Below, piece by piece: positions 22,131-31,041 of a stretch of 34,308 nucleotides of DNA. Under the pieces are notes generated by a model. The model saw only the letters and a program-made list of their open reading frames with translations, had not been told where the DNA came from and ran no database searches. The translations under genes and the position numbers were made by a program. How positions within the stretch are numbered: the first letter of the stretch is position 1; each line of letters opens with the position of its first letter. The DNA is from Eubacterium sp. CAG:180 (GTDB lineage Bacteria > Bacillota > Clostridia > Oscillospirales > Acutalibacteraceae): contig HF993131.1 in the NCBI GenBank assembly GCA_000432435.1, forward strand, positions 43,355 through 77,662. The letters run 5' to 3'.

Positions 22131-22169
22131 TTGCAATGCGGCATGCCGTTTTCAAAAGCCGCATTGCAA
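22131..22169 (-). terminator. Terminator of the arginine operon after argF
   Basis: A perfect 12-bp stem (TTGCAATGCGGC / GCCGCATTGCAA) with a 15-base loop, 17 bases past the argF stop, followed by a T-rich stretch. Confidence 0.8.
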
Positions 22170-22185
22170 CAAAAAAGTCAAACTA

Positions 22186-23094
22186 TTACTTCTCCATGAG
22201 CGTTACCATTACCGCCTTTTGAGCATGGAGACGGTTTTCGGCCTCATCAAATATCTCATCCGCGTGAGACTCGAACACATCTGCGGTTATCTCTTCACCG
22301 CGGTGAGCAGGCAAGCAATGCTGAACCATACAGCCGCTGTTTGCAACCGCAAGCAGTTCCTTATTGACCTGATATTTGCCGCCGAATATTTTTTTGCGTT
22401 CTTCAGCTTCACCTTCCTGCCCCATTGACGCCCAAACGTCGGTAAAGATGACGTCGGCACCGCTTGCAGCCTCCATAGGCTCTGTAAACATCGAAAATCC
22501 TGCATAATTATTTGCAAAGTCAAGCACGCGGCTGTCGGGTCTGTACCCCTCGGGGCAAGCCACCGATACCTGCATACCTGTTTTAAGTCCGCCGACTATA
22601 AGAGAATTTGCCATATTGTTGCCGTCGCCTATGTAGCACATTTTAAGGCCGTCAAGGTGCCCCTTGTGCTCACGTACCGTCATAAGGTCGGCAAGCACCT
22701 GGCACGGATGGCAAAAATCGGTAAGGCCGTTAATTATCGGGATAGAGCCGTACTTCGCGAGTGCCTCAACCTCGGACTGCTCAAACGTTCTTATCATAAT
22801 ACCGTCGATATAGCGAGAGAGAACTCTTGCGGTATCCTGTATAGGCTCGCCGCGTCCTATCTGGAGGTCGCGGTTTGAAAGGAAGAGTGCCTGACCGCCG
22901 AGCTGATACATACCGGTTTCAAAAGAAACCCTTGTTCTTGTTGAGGATTTTTGGAAAATCATACCGAGGGTCTGACCCTTGAGTCTTTGATGCGCTATGC
23001 CGTGCTTGTTTTCATATTTAAGCTGATCGGCAAGATTTAAAAGGTCAGATATTTCACTCGGAGTTGTCGATAAAAGACTTAACAAATGCTTCAT
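22186..23094 (-). CDS. argF: Ornithine carbamoyltransferase
   Basis: ArgF makes citrulline from ornithine and carbamoyl phosphate. The 302-residue protein shows the carbamoyl-phosphate site STRTR (51-55), HPCQ (129-132) and the ornithine loop HCLPAHRG (259-266), which together separate it from aspartate carbamoyltransferase. Length is normal. It is the last gene of the arginine cluster, 86 bases after argD. The ribosome site is weak (AAAGG about 14 bases upstream), and a 7-bp stem (CGGCTAC 23115-23121 with GTAGCCG 23146-23152) lies just before it; translation may be tuned by this leader. Confidence 0.97.
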   Translation of the reverse strand: MKHLLSLLSTTPSEISDLLNLADQLKYENKHGIAHQRLKGQTLGMIFQKSSTRTRVSFETGMYQLGGQALFLSNRDLQIGRGEPIQDTARVLSRYIDGIMIRTFEQSEVEALAKYGSIPIINGLTDFCHPCQVLADLMTVREHKGHLDGLKMCYIGDGNNMANSLIVGGLKTGMQVSVACPEGYRPDSRVLDFANNYAGFSMFTEPMEAASGADVIFTDVWASMGQEGEAEERKKIFGGKYQVNKELLAVANSGCMVQHCLPAHRGEEITADVFESHADEIFDEAENRLHAQKAVMVTLMEK

Positions 23095-23180
23095 TTTAAT
23101 TCACAGAGCCTTTCCGGCTACAAATATAGTCACGTTGCCCCTGCCGTAGCCGTGCAAGGCGTGAAAAACCACATAGGAGT

Positions 23181-24353
23181 TTATTCAGAAAGGGTCTTTT
23201 CGAGAATCTCAAGTCCCCTGTCTATTTCGTCATATGTTATGGTGAGCGGAGGAAGCATACGAAGCGACTGCTTGGCGGTTAAAATAAGAAGCCCGTTTTC
23301 AACACAGCGCGCCGCCACATCCGTCGCCTTTTGATTTTTAAGGTCTATACCTATCATAAGGCCCATACCGCGCACCTCGGAAACATCCTTAAACGAAGAA
23401 ACCTTGTTTCTTATGTATTCGCCCTTTTCGCGGACGTCCTTTAAAAATTCTTCATCAAGACGGCTTAATATCTCGACCGCGCCCGATAAAACCACGGGAT
23501 TCCCGCCGAAGGTCGTACCGTGAGTGCCGGGAGTCAAAACGCTGCCGAACTGCTCTTTTGCAAGGCACGCTCCTATCGGCAGTCCGCCGCCGAGGCCCTT
23601 TGCGGATGTCAAAACGTCCGGCTTTACACCGATATTTTCCCAAGCATAGAGCTTCCCTGTTCTGCCGACGCCTGTCTGCACTTCGTCGAATATGAGAACA
23701 ATATCATTTTCATCGCAAAGCTCTCTTATGTATTCTATATAATCGCGCGGAGTTATTACGACTCCGCCCTCGCCCTGTATAACCTCAAGTATTACCGCGC
23801 AAACCGTTCCGTCGAGAAGCTCGGAAAACGCTTTTTTGTCGCCTGCCTCAGCATATTTAAAACCGCCCATAAAAGGCATAAAATACTTGTGGTAGTGTTC
23901 CTGCCCCGTTGCGGTTATTGTAGCCATGGTTCTGCCGTGGAAAGAATTCACAAGCGATATTATCGTATTTCGGTTTTCACCGTAGCGGTCAAAGCTGTAT
24001 TTTCTCGCAAGCTTTATGGCGCACTCATTTGCCTCCGCTCCGGAATTGCAAAAAAGCACCTTATCAAATCCGCTTTTTTCGCACAGAAGCTTTGCCGCCT
24101 CGGCAACAGGCTCGTTATAATAGAGATTTGATGTATGCTGAATTTTATCTATCTGCCCGATAACAGCCTTTTTCCAGCCATCATCGTTTACGCCGAAAAT
24201 ATTAACGCCTATACCCGAAGTAAAATCAATTACCACTCTGCCGTTGGAGGCCGTCAGAGACGCATTTTTGCCGCCCGTCAAGGCTATCGGAAAATGACCG
24301 TAAGTCGGCATTAAATATTTGTCGGCAGTATTTTTAATTTCGTTAAAATCCAT
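23181..24353 (-). CDS. argD: Acetylornithine aminotransferase
   Basis: ArgD is a PLP-dependent class III aminotransferase converting N-acetylglutamate semialdehyde to N-acetylornithine. The 390-residue protein has SGAEANE (104-110), the PLP-aspartate region DEVQTG (223-228) and the Schiff-base Lys252 in TSAKGLGGG. Context among arg genes separates it from GABA or ornithine aminotransferases. The start has AAGGAC 7 bases upstream and an own promoter lies at 24381-24409, so argD and argF can be transcribed apart from argCJB. Confidence 0.96.
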   Translation of the reverse strand: MDFNEIKNTADKYLMPTYGHFPIALTGGKNASLTASNGRVVIDFTSGIGVNIFGVNDDGWKKAVIGQIDKIQHTSNLYYNEPVAEAAKLLCEKSGFDKVLFCNSGAEANECAIKLARKYSFDRYGENRNTIISLVNSFHGRTMATITATGQEHYHKYFMPFMGGFKYAEAGDKKAFSELLDGTVCAVILEVIQGEGGVVITPRDYIEYIRELCDENDIVLIFDEVQTGVGRTGKLYAWENIGVKPDVLTSAKGLGGGLPIGACLAKEQFGSVLTPGTHGTTFGGNPVVLSGAVEILSRLDEEFLKDVREKGEYIRNKVSSFKDVSEVRGMGLMIGIDLKNQKATDVAARCVENGLLILTAKQSLRMLPPLTITYDEIDRGLEILEKTLSE

Positions 24354-24380
24354 TTTATCAGTCCTTAATAAACTAATCTT

Positions 24381-24409
24381 ATTATATATACAAAGTCCGA
24401 AAAATGCAA
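24381..24409 (-). promoter_or_regulatory. Promoter of argD-argF
   Basis: Minus-strand -35 TTGCAT (24409-24404) and -10 TATAAT (24386-24381) with a 17-bp spacer, giving a leader of about 20 bases before the argD ATG. It lies between the tandem repeat and argD. Confidence 0.75.
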
Positions 24410-24435
24410 TTGCCGTTTAACGCAAGCTGTTGTCG

Positions 24436-24817
24436 GCGATACTGTATGTTATATACTTGCTGTCTGCACAAAACAAAGTATTACGGGAATAGGCACAAAT
24501 CTTGATTTCGTGAAATTTTTTTCGTTAGACGAGGCGTGTAAAACGAAGCTGCATGTATTTACCGCGAATCGCACAAAACAAAGTTTAGCAGAAAAAAGCG
24601 CAAAATCTTGATTTCGTGAAATTTTTTTCGTTAGACAAGACGTGTAAAACGATGCTGTATGTATTTACCTCAAGCTGTTCAAAACACAGTATAACGCAAA
24701 AAAGCGCAAAATCTTGATTTCGTGAAAATTTTTTTCGTTAGACGAGGCGTGTGCGGCGATGCTGTATGTATATACTGCGAGCTGCACAGAACGAAGTATA
24801 ACGGAAAAAAGACACGA
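24436..24817. repeat. Tandem 106-107-nt repeat between argB and argD
   Basis: The 466-base gap between argB and argD holds three full, well conserved copies and one diverged partial copy of a 106-107-base unit. The anchor ATCTTGATTTCGTGAAA recurs at 24499, 24605 and 24711, and GCGATGCTGTATG-like blocks at 24436, 24543, 24649 and 24756. Conservation is strongest around the anchor and the following CGTTAGAC. No frame is open across units on either strand and no CRISPR-like spacer is present. The last copy fades out at the argB stop. Function unknown. Confidence 0.9.
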
Positions 24818-24819
24818 AA

Positions 24820-25686
24820 TCACCCGTGAAACATTGTGCCGAAGCCCTCATCCGTGAATAACTCCATAAGAATAGAATGCGGTATACGTCCGTCAATTAT
24901 GTTGGTCTGAAGAACTCCGCGGCGGACGGCCTCTACGCAGCAGTCGATTTTCGGTATCATACCGCCGGAGATAACGCCCTGAGACTTGAGCGACGGTATT
25001 TCGGAAACCTGAACGTCGTGAATTAAAGTGGAATCATCGTCTTTATCCATTAAAAGTCCGCTGATGTCGGTCATAAGCAAAAGCTTTTCCGCGTGGAGAC
25101 TTGCGGCTATTGCCGCCGCGGCGGTATCGGCGTTTATATTGAACACCTCGCCGTTCTCGCCAGTTGCGACGGAGGAAATAACGGGGATATATTTATTTTC
25201 AAGAGTGTAATCTATAACGTCGGTATCTATTTCGGTTATCTCGCCTACAAATCCGACGTCCGATTTTGTGTATTTTACGGCCTTCATCATTTCGCCGTCG
25301 ATACCGCAAAGGCCTATCGCCTTGCCGCCGTGCTTTGAAATGAGCTGTACCAAATGCTTATTCACCTTGCCTGCCAAAACCATTTGAACAATATCTATTG
25401 TCTCTTCGTCGGTATAACGCAGTCCGTCTACAAAGCGGCTCTGCTTGCCGACACGTTTGAGCATATCGGATATTTCCGGTCCGCCGCCGTGAACAAGCAC
25501 AATATTTACTCCGACGGAACAAAGAAGAACTATGTCGGTCATTACGGCATCCTGAAGCTCTTCGTTTACCATGGCATTGCCGCCGTACTTTATGACGACC
25601 GTTTTATTTTGATATTTCTGAATATACGGTAAAGCTTGAACGAGAACCTCGGAACGGTCAGAATTTGTAATATTTGATATTTCCAT
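24820..25686 (-). CDS. argB: Acetylglutamate kinase
   Basis: ArgB phosphorylates N-acetylglutamate, usually the arginine-inhibited step. The 288-residue amino acid kinase fold protein has KYGGNAM (about 31-37), the HGGGPEI glycine loop and GVISGGMIPKI near the C-terminus. The length is normal. I chose ATG 25686 with GGAGGAG 6 bases upstream; a TTG at 25740 in frame overlaps argJ and lacks a ribosome site. It follows argJ by 50 bases. The tandem 106-nt repeat begins right after its stop. Confidence 0.97.
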   Translation of the reverse strand: MEISNITNSDRSEVLVQALPYIQKYQNKTVVIKYGGNAMVNEELQDAVMTDIVLLCSVGVNIVLVHGGGPEISDMLKRVGKQSRFVDGLRYTDEETIDIVQMVLAGKVNKHLVQLISKHGGKAIGLCGIDGEMMKAVKYTKSDVGFVGEITEIDTDVIDYTLENKYIPVISSVATGENGEVFNINADTAAAAIAASLHAEKLLLMTDISGLLMDKDDDSTLIHDVQVSEIPSLKSQGVISGGMIPKIDCCVEAVRRGVLQTNIIDGRIPHSILMELFTDEGFGTMFHG

Positions 25687-25736
25687 ATTTCTCCTCCGAT
25701 AAATGTCTGTGAATGCTGCGTTTATGCGTTTTACGC

Positions 25737-26957
25737 TCAAGTGCGGTAATCGCCGTTTATCTTGACGTAATCGTATGTCAAATCACAGCCGTAAGCCGCG
25801 GCAGAGAAGCTGCCTGATTTTAAATCGACAAGGATATACACCTCATCACAGACTAAGACTTTTTTCGCAAGTTCTTCGGAAAACGGAATTCCCGAGCCGT
25901 CCTTGCACACTTCTATTTCTCCGCCTGCCGAGCTGAATTTCACATCAACCTTATGAACGTCAATATCGGCTCCGCTGTAACCGAGAGCGCAGAGAATTCT
26001 GCCCCAGTTTGCATCCGCTCCGAACATAGCCGCCTTAACAAGCGACGAGCATATAACCGACTTTGCACATATTTTTGCCGTCTTTTGGTCTGCGGCACCC
26101 GAAACAATACATTCGACAAGCTTTGTTGCACCCTCGCCGTCTTTCGCCATAAGCTTTACAAGCTTTTCGCAAATTGCCGCAAGTGCACAAGTAAAGGCTT
26201 TATAATCTGCGTTTTCGGAGGCTATTTTCTCGTTGCCGCAAAGGCCCGACGCCAAAACAGCCACGGTATCGTTGGTGGATGTGTCGCCGTCTACGGAGAG
26301 CATATTAAAGCTGTCTTTAACCACCTCGAGAAGTGATTTTTTAAGCATTTCCGCCGAAATGTCGGCATCCGTTGTAATAAAAGCAAGCATCGTTGCCATA
26401 TTCGGGTGAATCATACCGCTGCCCTTGGAAATGGCACCTATACGGCATTTTTTGCCGCCGAGAGAAAACTCACAGGCAAATTCTTTTTTTACGGTGTCCG
26501 TTGTCATTATCGCATTTGCCGCAGAATCCGAGCCGTCCTTATTAAGGCCCGAAACAAGCTTCGCCATACCGTTTTTGATGGGCTCAAGGTCTATTGGCTG
26601 ACCTATAACTCCGGTGGAGGCTACCACAATATCGCTTTTTGAAATGCCGAGTGCGTCCGCGGTTATTTTGCACATTTCCTCCGCTTTTTCAACTCCGTCG
26701 GCATTGCAGGTATTGGCTATGCCGCTGTTGCAGACAATTGCGCGCGCCTTGCCGTCGCTTATATTTTCACGTGTGACGGTTATCGGTGCTCCGCACACAA
26801 GATTTTGCGTATAAACAGCCGCCGCGTCACAGTCCTTTTCACAGTAAATAAGTGCGAGATCCTTTTTCTCCTTATTTTTACGGATTCCGCAATGAATTCC
26901 GTTTGCGGTAAATCCTTTCGGTGCGGCGACACCGCCGCCGATAAAACTTATTTCCAT
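25737..26957 (-). CDS. argJ: Bifunctional glutamate N-acetyltransferase/amino-acid acetyltransferase
   Basis: ArgJ transfers the acetyl group from N-acetylornithine back to glutamate, and many versions also make N-acetylglutamate from acetyl-CoA. The 406-residue precursor has the oxyanion STGVIG segment (114-119) and the self-cleavage site MATMLAF with nucleophile Thr189, giving two chains. No argA is in the window, so ArgJ may prime as well as recycle. It lies 25 bases after argC and has AAAGGT 8 bases before the ATG. Confidence 0.97.
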   Translation of the reverse strand: MEISFIGGGVAAPKGFTANGIHCGIRKNKEKKDLALIYCEKDCDAAAVYTQNLVCGAPITVTRENISDGKARAIVCNSGIANTCNADGVEKAEEMCKITADALGISKSDIVVASTGVIGQPIDLEPIKNGMAKLVSGLNKDGSDSAANAIMTTDTVKKEFACEFSLGGKKCRIGAISKGSGMIHPNMATMLAFITTDADISAEMLKKSLLEVVKDSFNMLSVDGDTSTNDTVAVLASGLCGNEKIASENADYKAFTCALAAICEKLVKLMAKDGEGATKLVECIVSGAADQKTAKICAKSVICSSLVKAAMFGADANWGRILCALGYSGADIDVHKVDVKFSSAGGEIEVCKDGSGIPFSEELAKKVLVCDEVYILVDLKSGSFSAAAYGCDLTYDYVKINGDYRT

Positions 26958-26982
26958 TATAATTTACCTTTCATTTATAATC

Positions 26983-27915
26983 TTACAGGTCAAGTCCGTA
27001 TTCGGGAGGTAAACCCATAACAATATTCATACATTCCAAAGCCGCTCCCGACGCACCCTTGCCGAGATTGTCGTAAAGAGCCATAAGAAGAAGTCTGTCG
27101 TCATTTCCGGCTACGGTGACATCCATACTGTCAAGCTCAGCTTTAGAATTTGCCGCGACAAAGCCGCCGTTATCAAAAGCCTCTTTATATTTAACTATGT
27201 CCGAAGCGTATTTTGAGCGGTAAACCGCTTTAATGTCCTCTGCGGTTTTTCCGTCTTTGAGATCCGTTTTAAACACCGGAACCGTGACGAGCATACCGCT
27301 GAAATAATCACAGACATACGGACAAAATATCGGTGTAACTGACAGGCCCGAAATTTTCCGCATTTCTTTGAGGTGCTTATGCTCCTGATTTAAAGCGTAT
27401 TCACGGGGAGCAAAAAGTTCCGGTGCTTTCTCGTCGCTTTCATACATAGCGATACCTTTTTTGCCGGCTCCGCTGTAACCCGAAACGGCGTGACAGACAA
27501 ATCCGTGGTCCGGAGAAACAATACCCTCGTCCAAAAGAGGCTTTACAAGCGCTATAAATCCGCTTGCATAACAGCCCGGCGACGCTATACGCTTTGAAGA
27601 AGCCACGGTTTTAAATCCGTCTTTAAATATTTCGGGGAAACCGTAAGCCCACCCCTCGCTTGTACGGTGAGCGGTTGATGTATCTATAATAACCGTGTCG
27701 TCATTTGTAACAAGCTCTGCCGCCTCGATTGCCGCAGCGTCCGGAAGGCAGAGAAAAGCTATATCGGCACTGTTGAGAGCTTCCTTTCTTGATTTTATGT
27801 CCTTGCGAAGCTCATCGGGAAGAGTTAAAAACTCAATATCATCTCTTTTTTTCAGACGGTCAAATATTTTAAGACCCGTAGTTCCCTGACTGCCGTCTAT
27901 AAATACTTTTTTCAT
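26983..27915 (-). CDS. argC: N-acetyl-gamma-glutamyl-phosphate reductase (type 2)
   Basis: ArgC reduces N-acetylglutamyl phosphate to the semialdehyde with NADPH. The 310-residue protein starts MKKVFIDGSQGTTGLKI (dinucleotide-binding) and has the active-site Cys115 in SPGCYASGF. The short length and DGSQGTTG start match the type 2 ArgC group rather than the roughly 345-residue type 1. I chose ATG 27915 with GGTGA 6 bases upstream; ATG 27927 is only 2 bases from AAAGG. First gene of argC-argJ-argB, preceded by a promoter and a leader hairpin. Confidence 0.95.
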   Translation of the reverse strand: MKKVFIDGSQGTTGLKIFDRLKKRDDIEFLTLPDELRKDIKSRKEALNSADIAFLCLPDAAAIEAAELVTNDDTVIIDTSTAHRTSEGWAYGFPEIFKDGFKTVASSKRIASPGCYASGFIALVKPLLDEGIVSPDHGFVCHAVSGYSGAGKKGIAMYESDEKAPELFAPREYALNQEHKHLKEMRKISGLSVTPIFCPYVCDYFSGMLVTVPVFKTDLKDGKTAEDIKAVYRSKYASDIVKYKEAFDNGGFVAANSKAELDSMDVTVAGNDDRLLLMALYDNLGKGASGAALECMNIVMGLPPEYGLDL

Positions 27916-27955
27916 ATTATTCACCATAGCCTTTCAGGCACCAAACAGTTTATTA

Positions 27956-28006
27956 AAAATCACCGCATACTCTTTGAAGCCTTAACGGGGCGCAACCGGT
28001 GATTTT
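27956..28006 (-). terminator. Terminator-like hairpin at the start of the argC leader
   Basis: A perfect 10-bp stem (AAAATCACCG / CGGTGATTTT) with a 31-base loop, followed on the minus strand by TTTTTAATAAA in part. It lies about 6 bases after the expected argC transcript start and about 70 bases past the argH stop, so it can be the argH terminator, an argC attenuator, or both. Confidence 0.6.
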
Positions 28007-28018
28007 CGCCGTCTCAAA

Positions 28019-28047
28019 ATTATGCCGCAGGCAAATTTTGATGGCAA
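28019..28047 (-). promoter_or_regulatory. Candidate promoter of argC-argJ-argB
   Basis: Minus-strand -35 TTGCCA (28047-28042) and -10 CATAAT (28024-28019) with a 17-bp spacer; expected start near 28012. Confidence 0.55.
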
Positions 28048-28075
28048 TATAATTTAAGAAGTGTAACTTTTCACA

Positions 28076-29458
28076 CTATTTGTCTTGTTCTTTCAATATT
28101 TTTTCTATTCTCTTTGCCTCTTTCAGCACGTTCTGCGGTGCGGGTCCGCCGAGCGAAGTCCTGCCGTTTACGCACTTGTCGAGATTTATGGCGTCATAAA
28201 CGCCGTCGTCAAACAAATCGCATATCTTTTTGTATTCTTCAAGAGGCAACGTTTCAAGCGTAAGTCCTTTTTTAATGCAGAGAGCCACTATTTCGCCCGT
28301 AGCCTTATATGCGTCACGGAACGGCAATCCCTTGCCGACGAGATAATCGGCGCAGTCGGTAGCGTTGATAAATCCGCCTGCCGCGGCTTTACGCATATTT
28401 TCGGGAAGAGCCGTCATTGTGTCAAGCATGGGTATAAATGTGGTGAGGCAGATTTTAACGGTGTCAAAGGCGTCAAATATAGCTTCCTTATCCTCCTGCA
28501 TATCCTTATTATAAGCGAGCGGCAAGCCCTTCATCATTGTCAGAAGCGTCATAAGATCGCCGAAAACTCGACCGGTTTTGCCGCGGATAAGCTCGGTTAT
28601 GTCGGGGTTTTTCTTTTGCGGCATTATTGACGAGCCTGTTGAAAAAGCATCGTCAAGCTCAACGAATTTAAATTCCCATGAGCACCAGAGAATTATCTCC
28701 TCCGAAAAGCGCGAGAGATGAACCATAAGTATTGACAAAGCGGACGCAAGCTCCATACAAAAGTCCCTGTCCGATACGCCGTCAAGCGAATTGAGCATAG
28801 GTCCCGTAAATCCGAGTGCCTCGGCTGTCATTTCGCGGTCGGTATTATATGTTGTACCGGCAAGTGCACATGAGCCGAGCGGGCAGTAATTCATTCTTCT
28901 CTGCGCGTCGGCAATACGTTCGCGATCACGCAGAAGCATTTCGGCATACGCCAAAAGATGATGGCCGAATGTTATGGGCTGAGCGCGCTGCATATGAGTG
29001 TAACCCGGCATAACGGCGTCTGCATACTTTTCAGCCTTTTTGCATAGAACACCTATAAGCTCCGTGACAAGCGAATAAACGCTGTTGCACTCGCGGCGCA
29101 AATACAGTCTCACGTCAAGAGCTACCTGGTCGTTTCTGCTACGCGCGGTATGAAGTCTTTTGCCGGCCGCGCCTACGCGCTTTGTGAGCTCGCCCTCAAC
29201 AAAGGTATGTATATCCTCTGCATTCGGGTCTATCTCCAACGTACCGTTTTCTATTTCCGCCTTAATGGCTTTTAATCCGTCAACAATTTTTGAAAGATCG
29301 TCCGCCGATATGATATTTTGCGCGCAAAGCATAGTGGCGTGTGCAATACTGCCGTCTATATCTTCCTTATACATTCTGCTGTCAAACGCTATTGACGAAT
29401 TAAAATCGTTGGTTTTGGGGTCTAAAGCCTTTTGAAATCTGCCCTGCCAAAGCTGCAT
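28076..29458 (-). CDS. argH: Argininosuccinate lyase
   Basis: ArgH splits argininosuccinate into arginine and fumarate, the last step of the pathway. The 460-residue protein has the fumarase/lyase superfamily signature GSSIMPQKKNPD (275-286) with the catalytic serine, TARSRNDQ (104-111) and GYTHMQRAQP (152-161). Length is normal. The start has AGGAGT 7 bases upstream. It follows argG by 108 bases, a gap that contains a hairpin, and probably shares its transcript. Confidence 0.98.
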   Translation of the reverse strand: MQLWQGRFQKALDPKTNDFNSSIAFDSRMYKEDIDGSIAHATMLCAQNIISADDLSKIVDGLKAIKAEIENGTLEIDPNAEDIHTFVEGELTKRVGAAGKRLHTARSRNDQVALDVRLYLRRECNSVYSLVTELIGVLCKKAEKYADAVMPGYTHMQRAQPITFGHHLLAYAEMLLRDRERIADAQRRMNYCPLGSCALAGTTYNTDREMTAEALGFTGPMLNSLDGVSDRDFCMELASALSILMVHLSRFSEEIILWCSWEFKFVELDDAFSTGSSIMPQKKNPDITELIRGKTGRVFGDLMTLLTMMKGLPLAYNKDMQEDKEAIFDAFDTVKICLTTFIPMLDTMTALPENMRKAAAGGFINATDCADYLVGKGLPFRDAYKATGEIVALCIKKGLTLETLPLEEYKKICDLFDDGVYDAINLDKCVNGRTSLGGPAPQNVLKEAKRIEKILKEQDK

Positions 29459-29485
29459 TTTTTTACTCCTATCAAATACTACACA

Positions 29486-29515
29486 GCGACAAGAGACAGA
29501 AACATCTCTTGTCGC
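29486..29515. other. Hairpin between argG and argH
   Basis: A perfect 11-bp stem (GCGACAAGAGA / TCTCTTGTCGC) with an 8-base loop and no T-run on either side. It may set the relative mRNA level or stability of argG and argH. Confidence 0.55.
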
Positions 29516-29566
29516 ACGTGGTAGTGCTAAGCACTGTTGTTTATTTTTTCAAGCGGTTTACAATGA

Positions 29567-30805
29567 TTATTTGTTATCTCTCTTTGCGTCAAGTAAAGCT
29601 TTTACCTTTGTGGGGAGTCCGAAGAGATTGATAAATCCGGTAGCGTCGGTCTGATCGTATGCGCCGCCATCATCGCCGAACGAAGCAACATTTTCATCAT
29701 AAAGAGTATACACAGAGGTGACGCCTGCGTTTATAACGTTGCCCTTATAGAGCTTAAGCTTAACGTCGCCGGTTACGGTCTGCTGAGTGTTGTCGACAAA
29801 AGCCGCAAGAGCTTCGCGAAGAGGTGAGAACCATTTGCCGTTGTATACGAGCTCGCCGTATTTCTCGGCAACGAGTTTTTTGTAATGAGATGTGTCACGG
29901 TCGAGAGTTATCATTTCAAGAAGCTCATGAGCCTTGTAGAGGATTGTTCCGCCGGGAGTCTCATAAACACCGCGTGATTTCATACCTACAAGACGGTTCT
30001 CGACTATGTCAAGAAGGCCTATACCGTTTTCTCCGCCGAGCTTATTGAGCTTTTCGACAAGGGAAACAGCGTCAAGCTCTTCGCCGTCAACAGCTGTGGG
30101 AACGCCCTTTTCGAAATGGATTGTAACATATGTAGGCTCATCGGGAGCTTTTTCGGGAGAAACTCCGAGCTCAAGGAAGCCGTCTTTATTGTACTGCGGT
30201 TCATTTGCCGGATTTTCAAGGTCAAGTCCCTCGTGAGAGAGATGCCATACGTTTTTATCTTTTGAGTAATTTGTTTCACGATTGATTTTAAGTGGAATCT
30301 GATGAGCCTCGGCGTAGTCTATTTCTTCATCACGCGATTTTATGTCCCACTCACGCCAGGGAGCTATAATCTCCATCTCGGGAGCGAGTGCTTTAAGAGC
30401 AAGCTCGAAACGAACCTGATCGTTGCCCTTGCCGGTGCAGCCGTGACAAATAGCGTCTGCGCCCTCTTTTTTTGCTATATCGGCAAGGCCCTTTGCGATA
30501 CAGGGACGAGCGTGCGATGTGCCGAGAAGATACTCTTCATACTCGGCACCTGCTTTAAGGCAAGGCCAGATATAGTTTTCGATATAATCCTTTTTAAGGT
30601 CGAGTACATAGAGCTTTGAAGCGCCGGTCTTGAGAGCCTTCTCCTCAAGTCCGTCGAGCTCAGTTCCCTGACCCACGTCGCCGGAAACCGCTATAACTTC
30701 GCAGTTATTGTAATTTTCTTTAAGCCACGGAATGATGATTGACGTATCAAGTCCGCCGGAATAAGCGAGTACGACTTTTTTGATGTCTTTCTTGTCCTTT
30801 TTCAT
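29567..30805 (-). CDS. argG: Argininosuccinate synthase
   Basis: ArgG joins citrulline and aspartate using ATP. The 412-residue protein has the N-type pyrophosphatase loop AYSGGLDTS (14-22), the GHGCTGKGNDQVRFE segment and the Type I sequence character expected of Firmicutes. It has a strong GGAGGT site. It is first of argG-argH, with a promoter and ARG-box-like sites upstream, the expected target of an ArgR/AhrC repressor, which itself is not in the window. Confidence 0.98.
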   Translation of the reverse strand: MKKDKKDIKKVVLAYSGGLDTSIIIPWLKENYNNCEVIAVSGDVGQGTELDGLEEKALKTGASKLYVLDLKKDYIENYIWPCLKAGAEYEEYLLGTSHARPCIAKGLADIAKKEGADAICHGCTGKGNDQVRFELALKALAPEMEIIAPWREWDIKSRDEEIDYAEAHQIPLKINRETNYSKDKNVWHLSHEGLDLENPANEPQYNKDGFLELGVSPEKAPDEPTYVTIHFEKGVPTAVDGEELDAVSLVEKLNKLGGENGIGLLDIVENRLVGMKSRGVYETPGGTILYKAHELLEMITLDRDTSHYKKLVAEKYGELVYNGKWFSPLREALAAFVDNTQQTVTGDVKLKLYKGNVINAGVTSVYTLYDENVASFGDDGGAYDQTDATGFINLFGLPTKVKALLDAKRDNK

Positions 30806-30857
30806 AAATGTTACCTCCGAGCATCGGCAAAAGCCTTTAATTTTTGATTACGAAGAG

Positions 30858-30885
30858 ATTATACACCAATCACATTTAAAATCAA
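30858..30885 (-). promoter_or_regulatory. Promoter of argG-argH
   Basis: Minus-strand -35 TTGATT (30885-30880) and -10 TATAAT (30863-30858) with a 16-bp spacer; expected start near 30851. Confidence 0.7.
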
Positions 30886-30891
30886 GTGTTT

Positions 30892-30909
30892 TTTGCATAA
30901 ATATTCAAG
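30892..30909. promoter_or_regulatory. ARG-box-like operator 1
   Basis: TTTGCATAAATATTCAAG, close to the ArgR/AhrC consensus (TGAAT-W4-ATTCA type), ends directly upstream of the argG -35. Related TATGCA half-sites occur at 30951, 30965 and 30996. Confidence 0.55.
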
Positions 30910-30984
30910 TTTTGTGTATATTTGTGCGATATAACGACATAAATATACATTATGCACCCTGTTTTATGCAATATTTAACCTGAT

Positions 30985-31002
30985 TTATGAATTTTTATGC
31001 AA
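30985..31002. promoter_or_regulatory. ARG-box-like operator 2
   Basis: TTATGAATTTTTATGCAA fits the B. subtilis-type ARG box (CATGAATAAAAATKCAAK) closely. It lies about 100 bases upstream of the argG promoter, so two sites could form a loop, as known for ArgR/AhrC. Confidence 0.6.
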
Positions 31003-31010
31003 AAACTAAA

Positions 31011-31034
31011 GCCGAGCGAGAAATTTCGCCCGGC
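31011..31034 (-). terminator. Terminator after the secreted metallophosphatase
   Basis: A G/C-rich stem with one mismatch (GCCGAGCGAGA with TTTCGCCCGGC), 8 bases past the gene stop, followed on the minus strand by TTTAGTTTTTG. Confidence 0.75.
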
Positions 31035-31041
31035 TCAGCCG

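Noticed and set aside
24436..24817. CRISPR or protein-repeat gene
   Set aside because: The whole 106-nt unit repeats without unique spacers, and stops occur in all frames.
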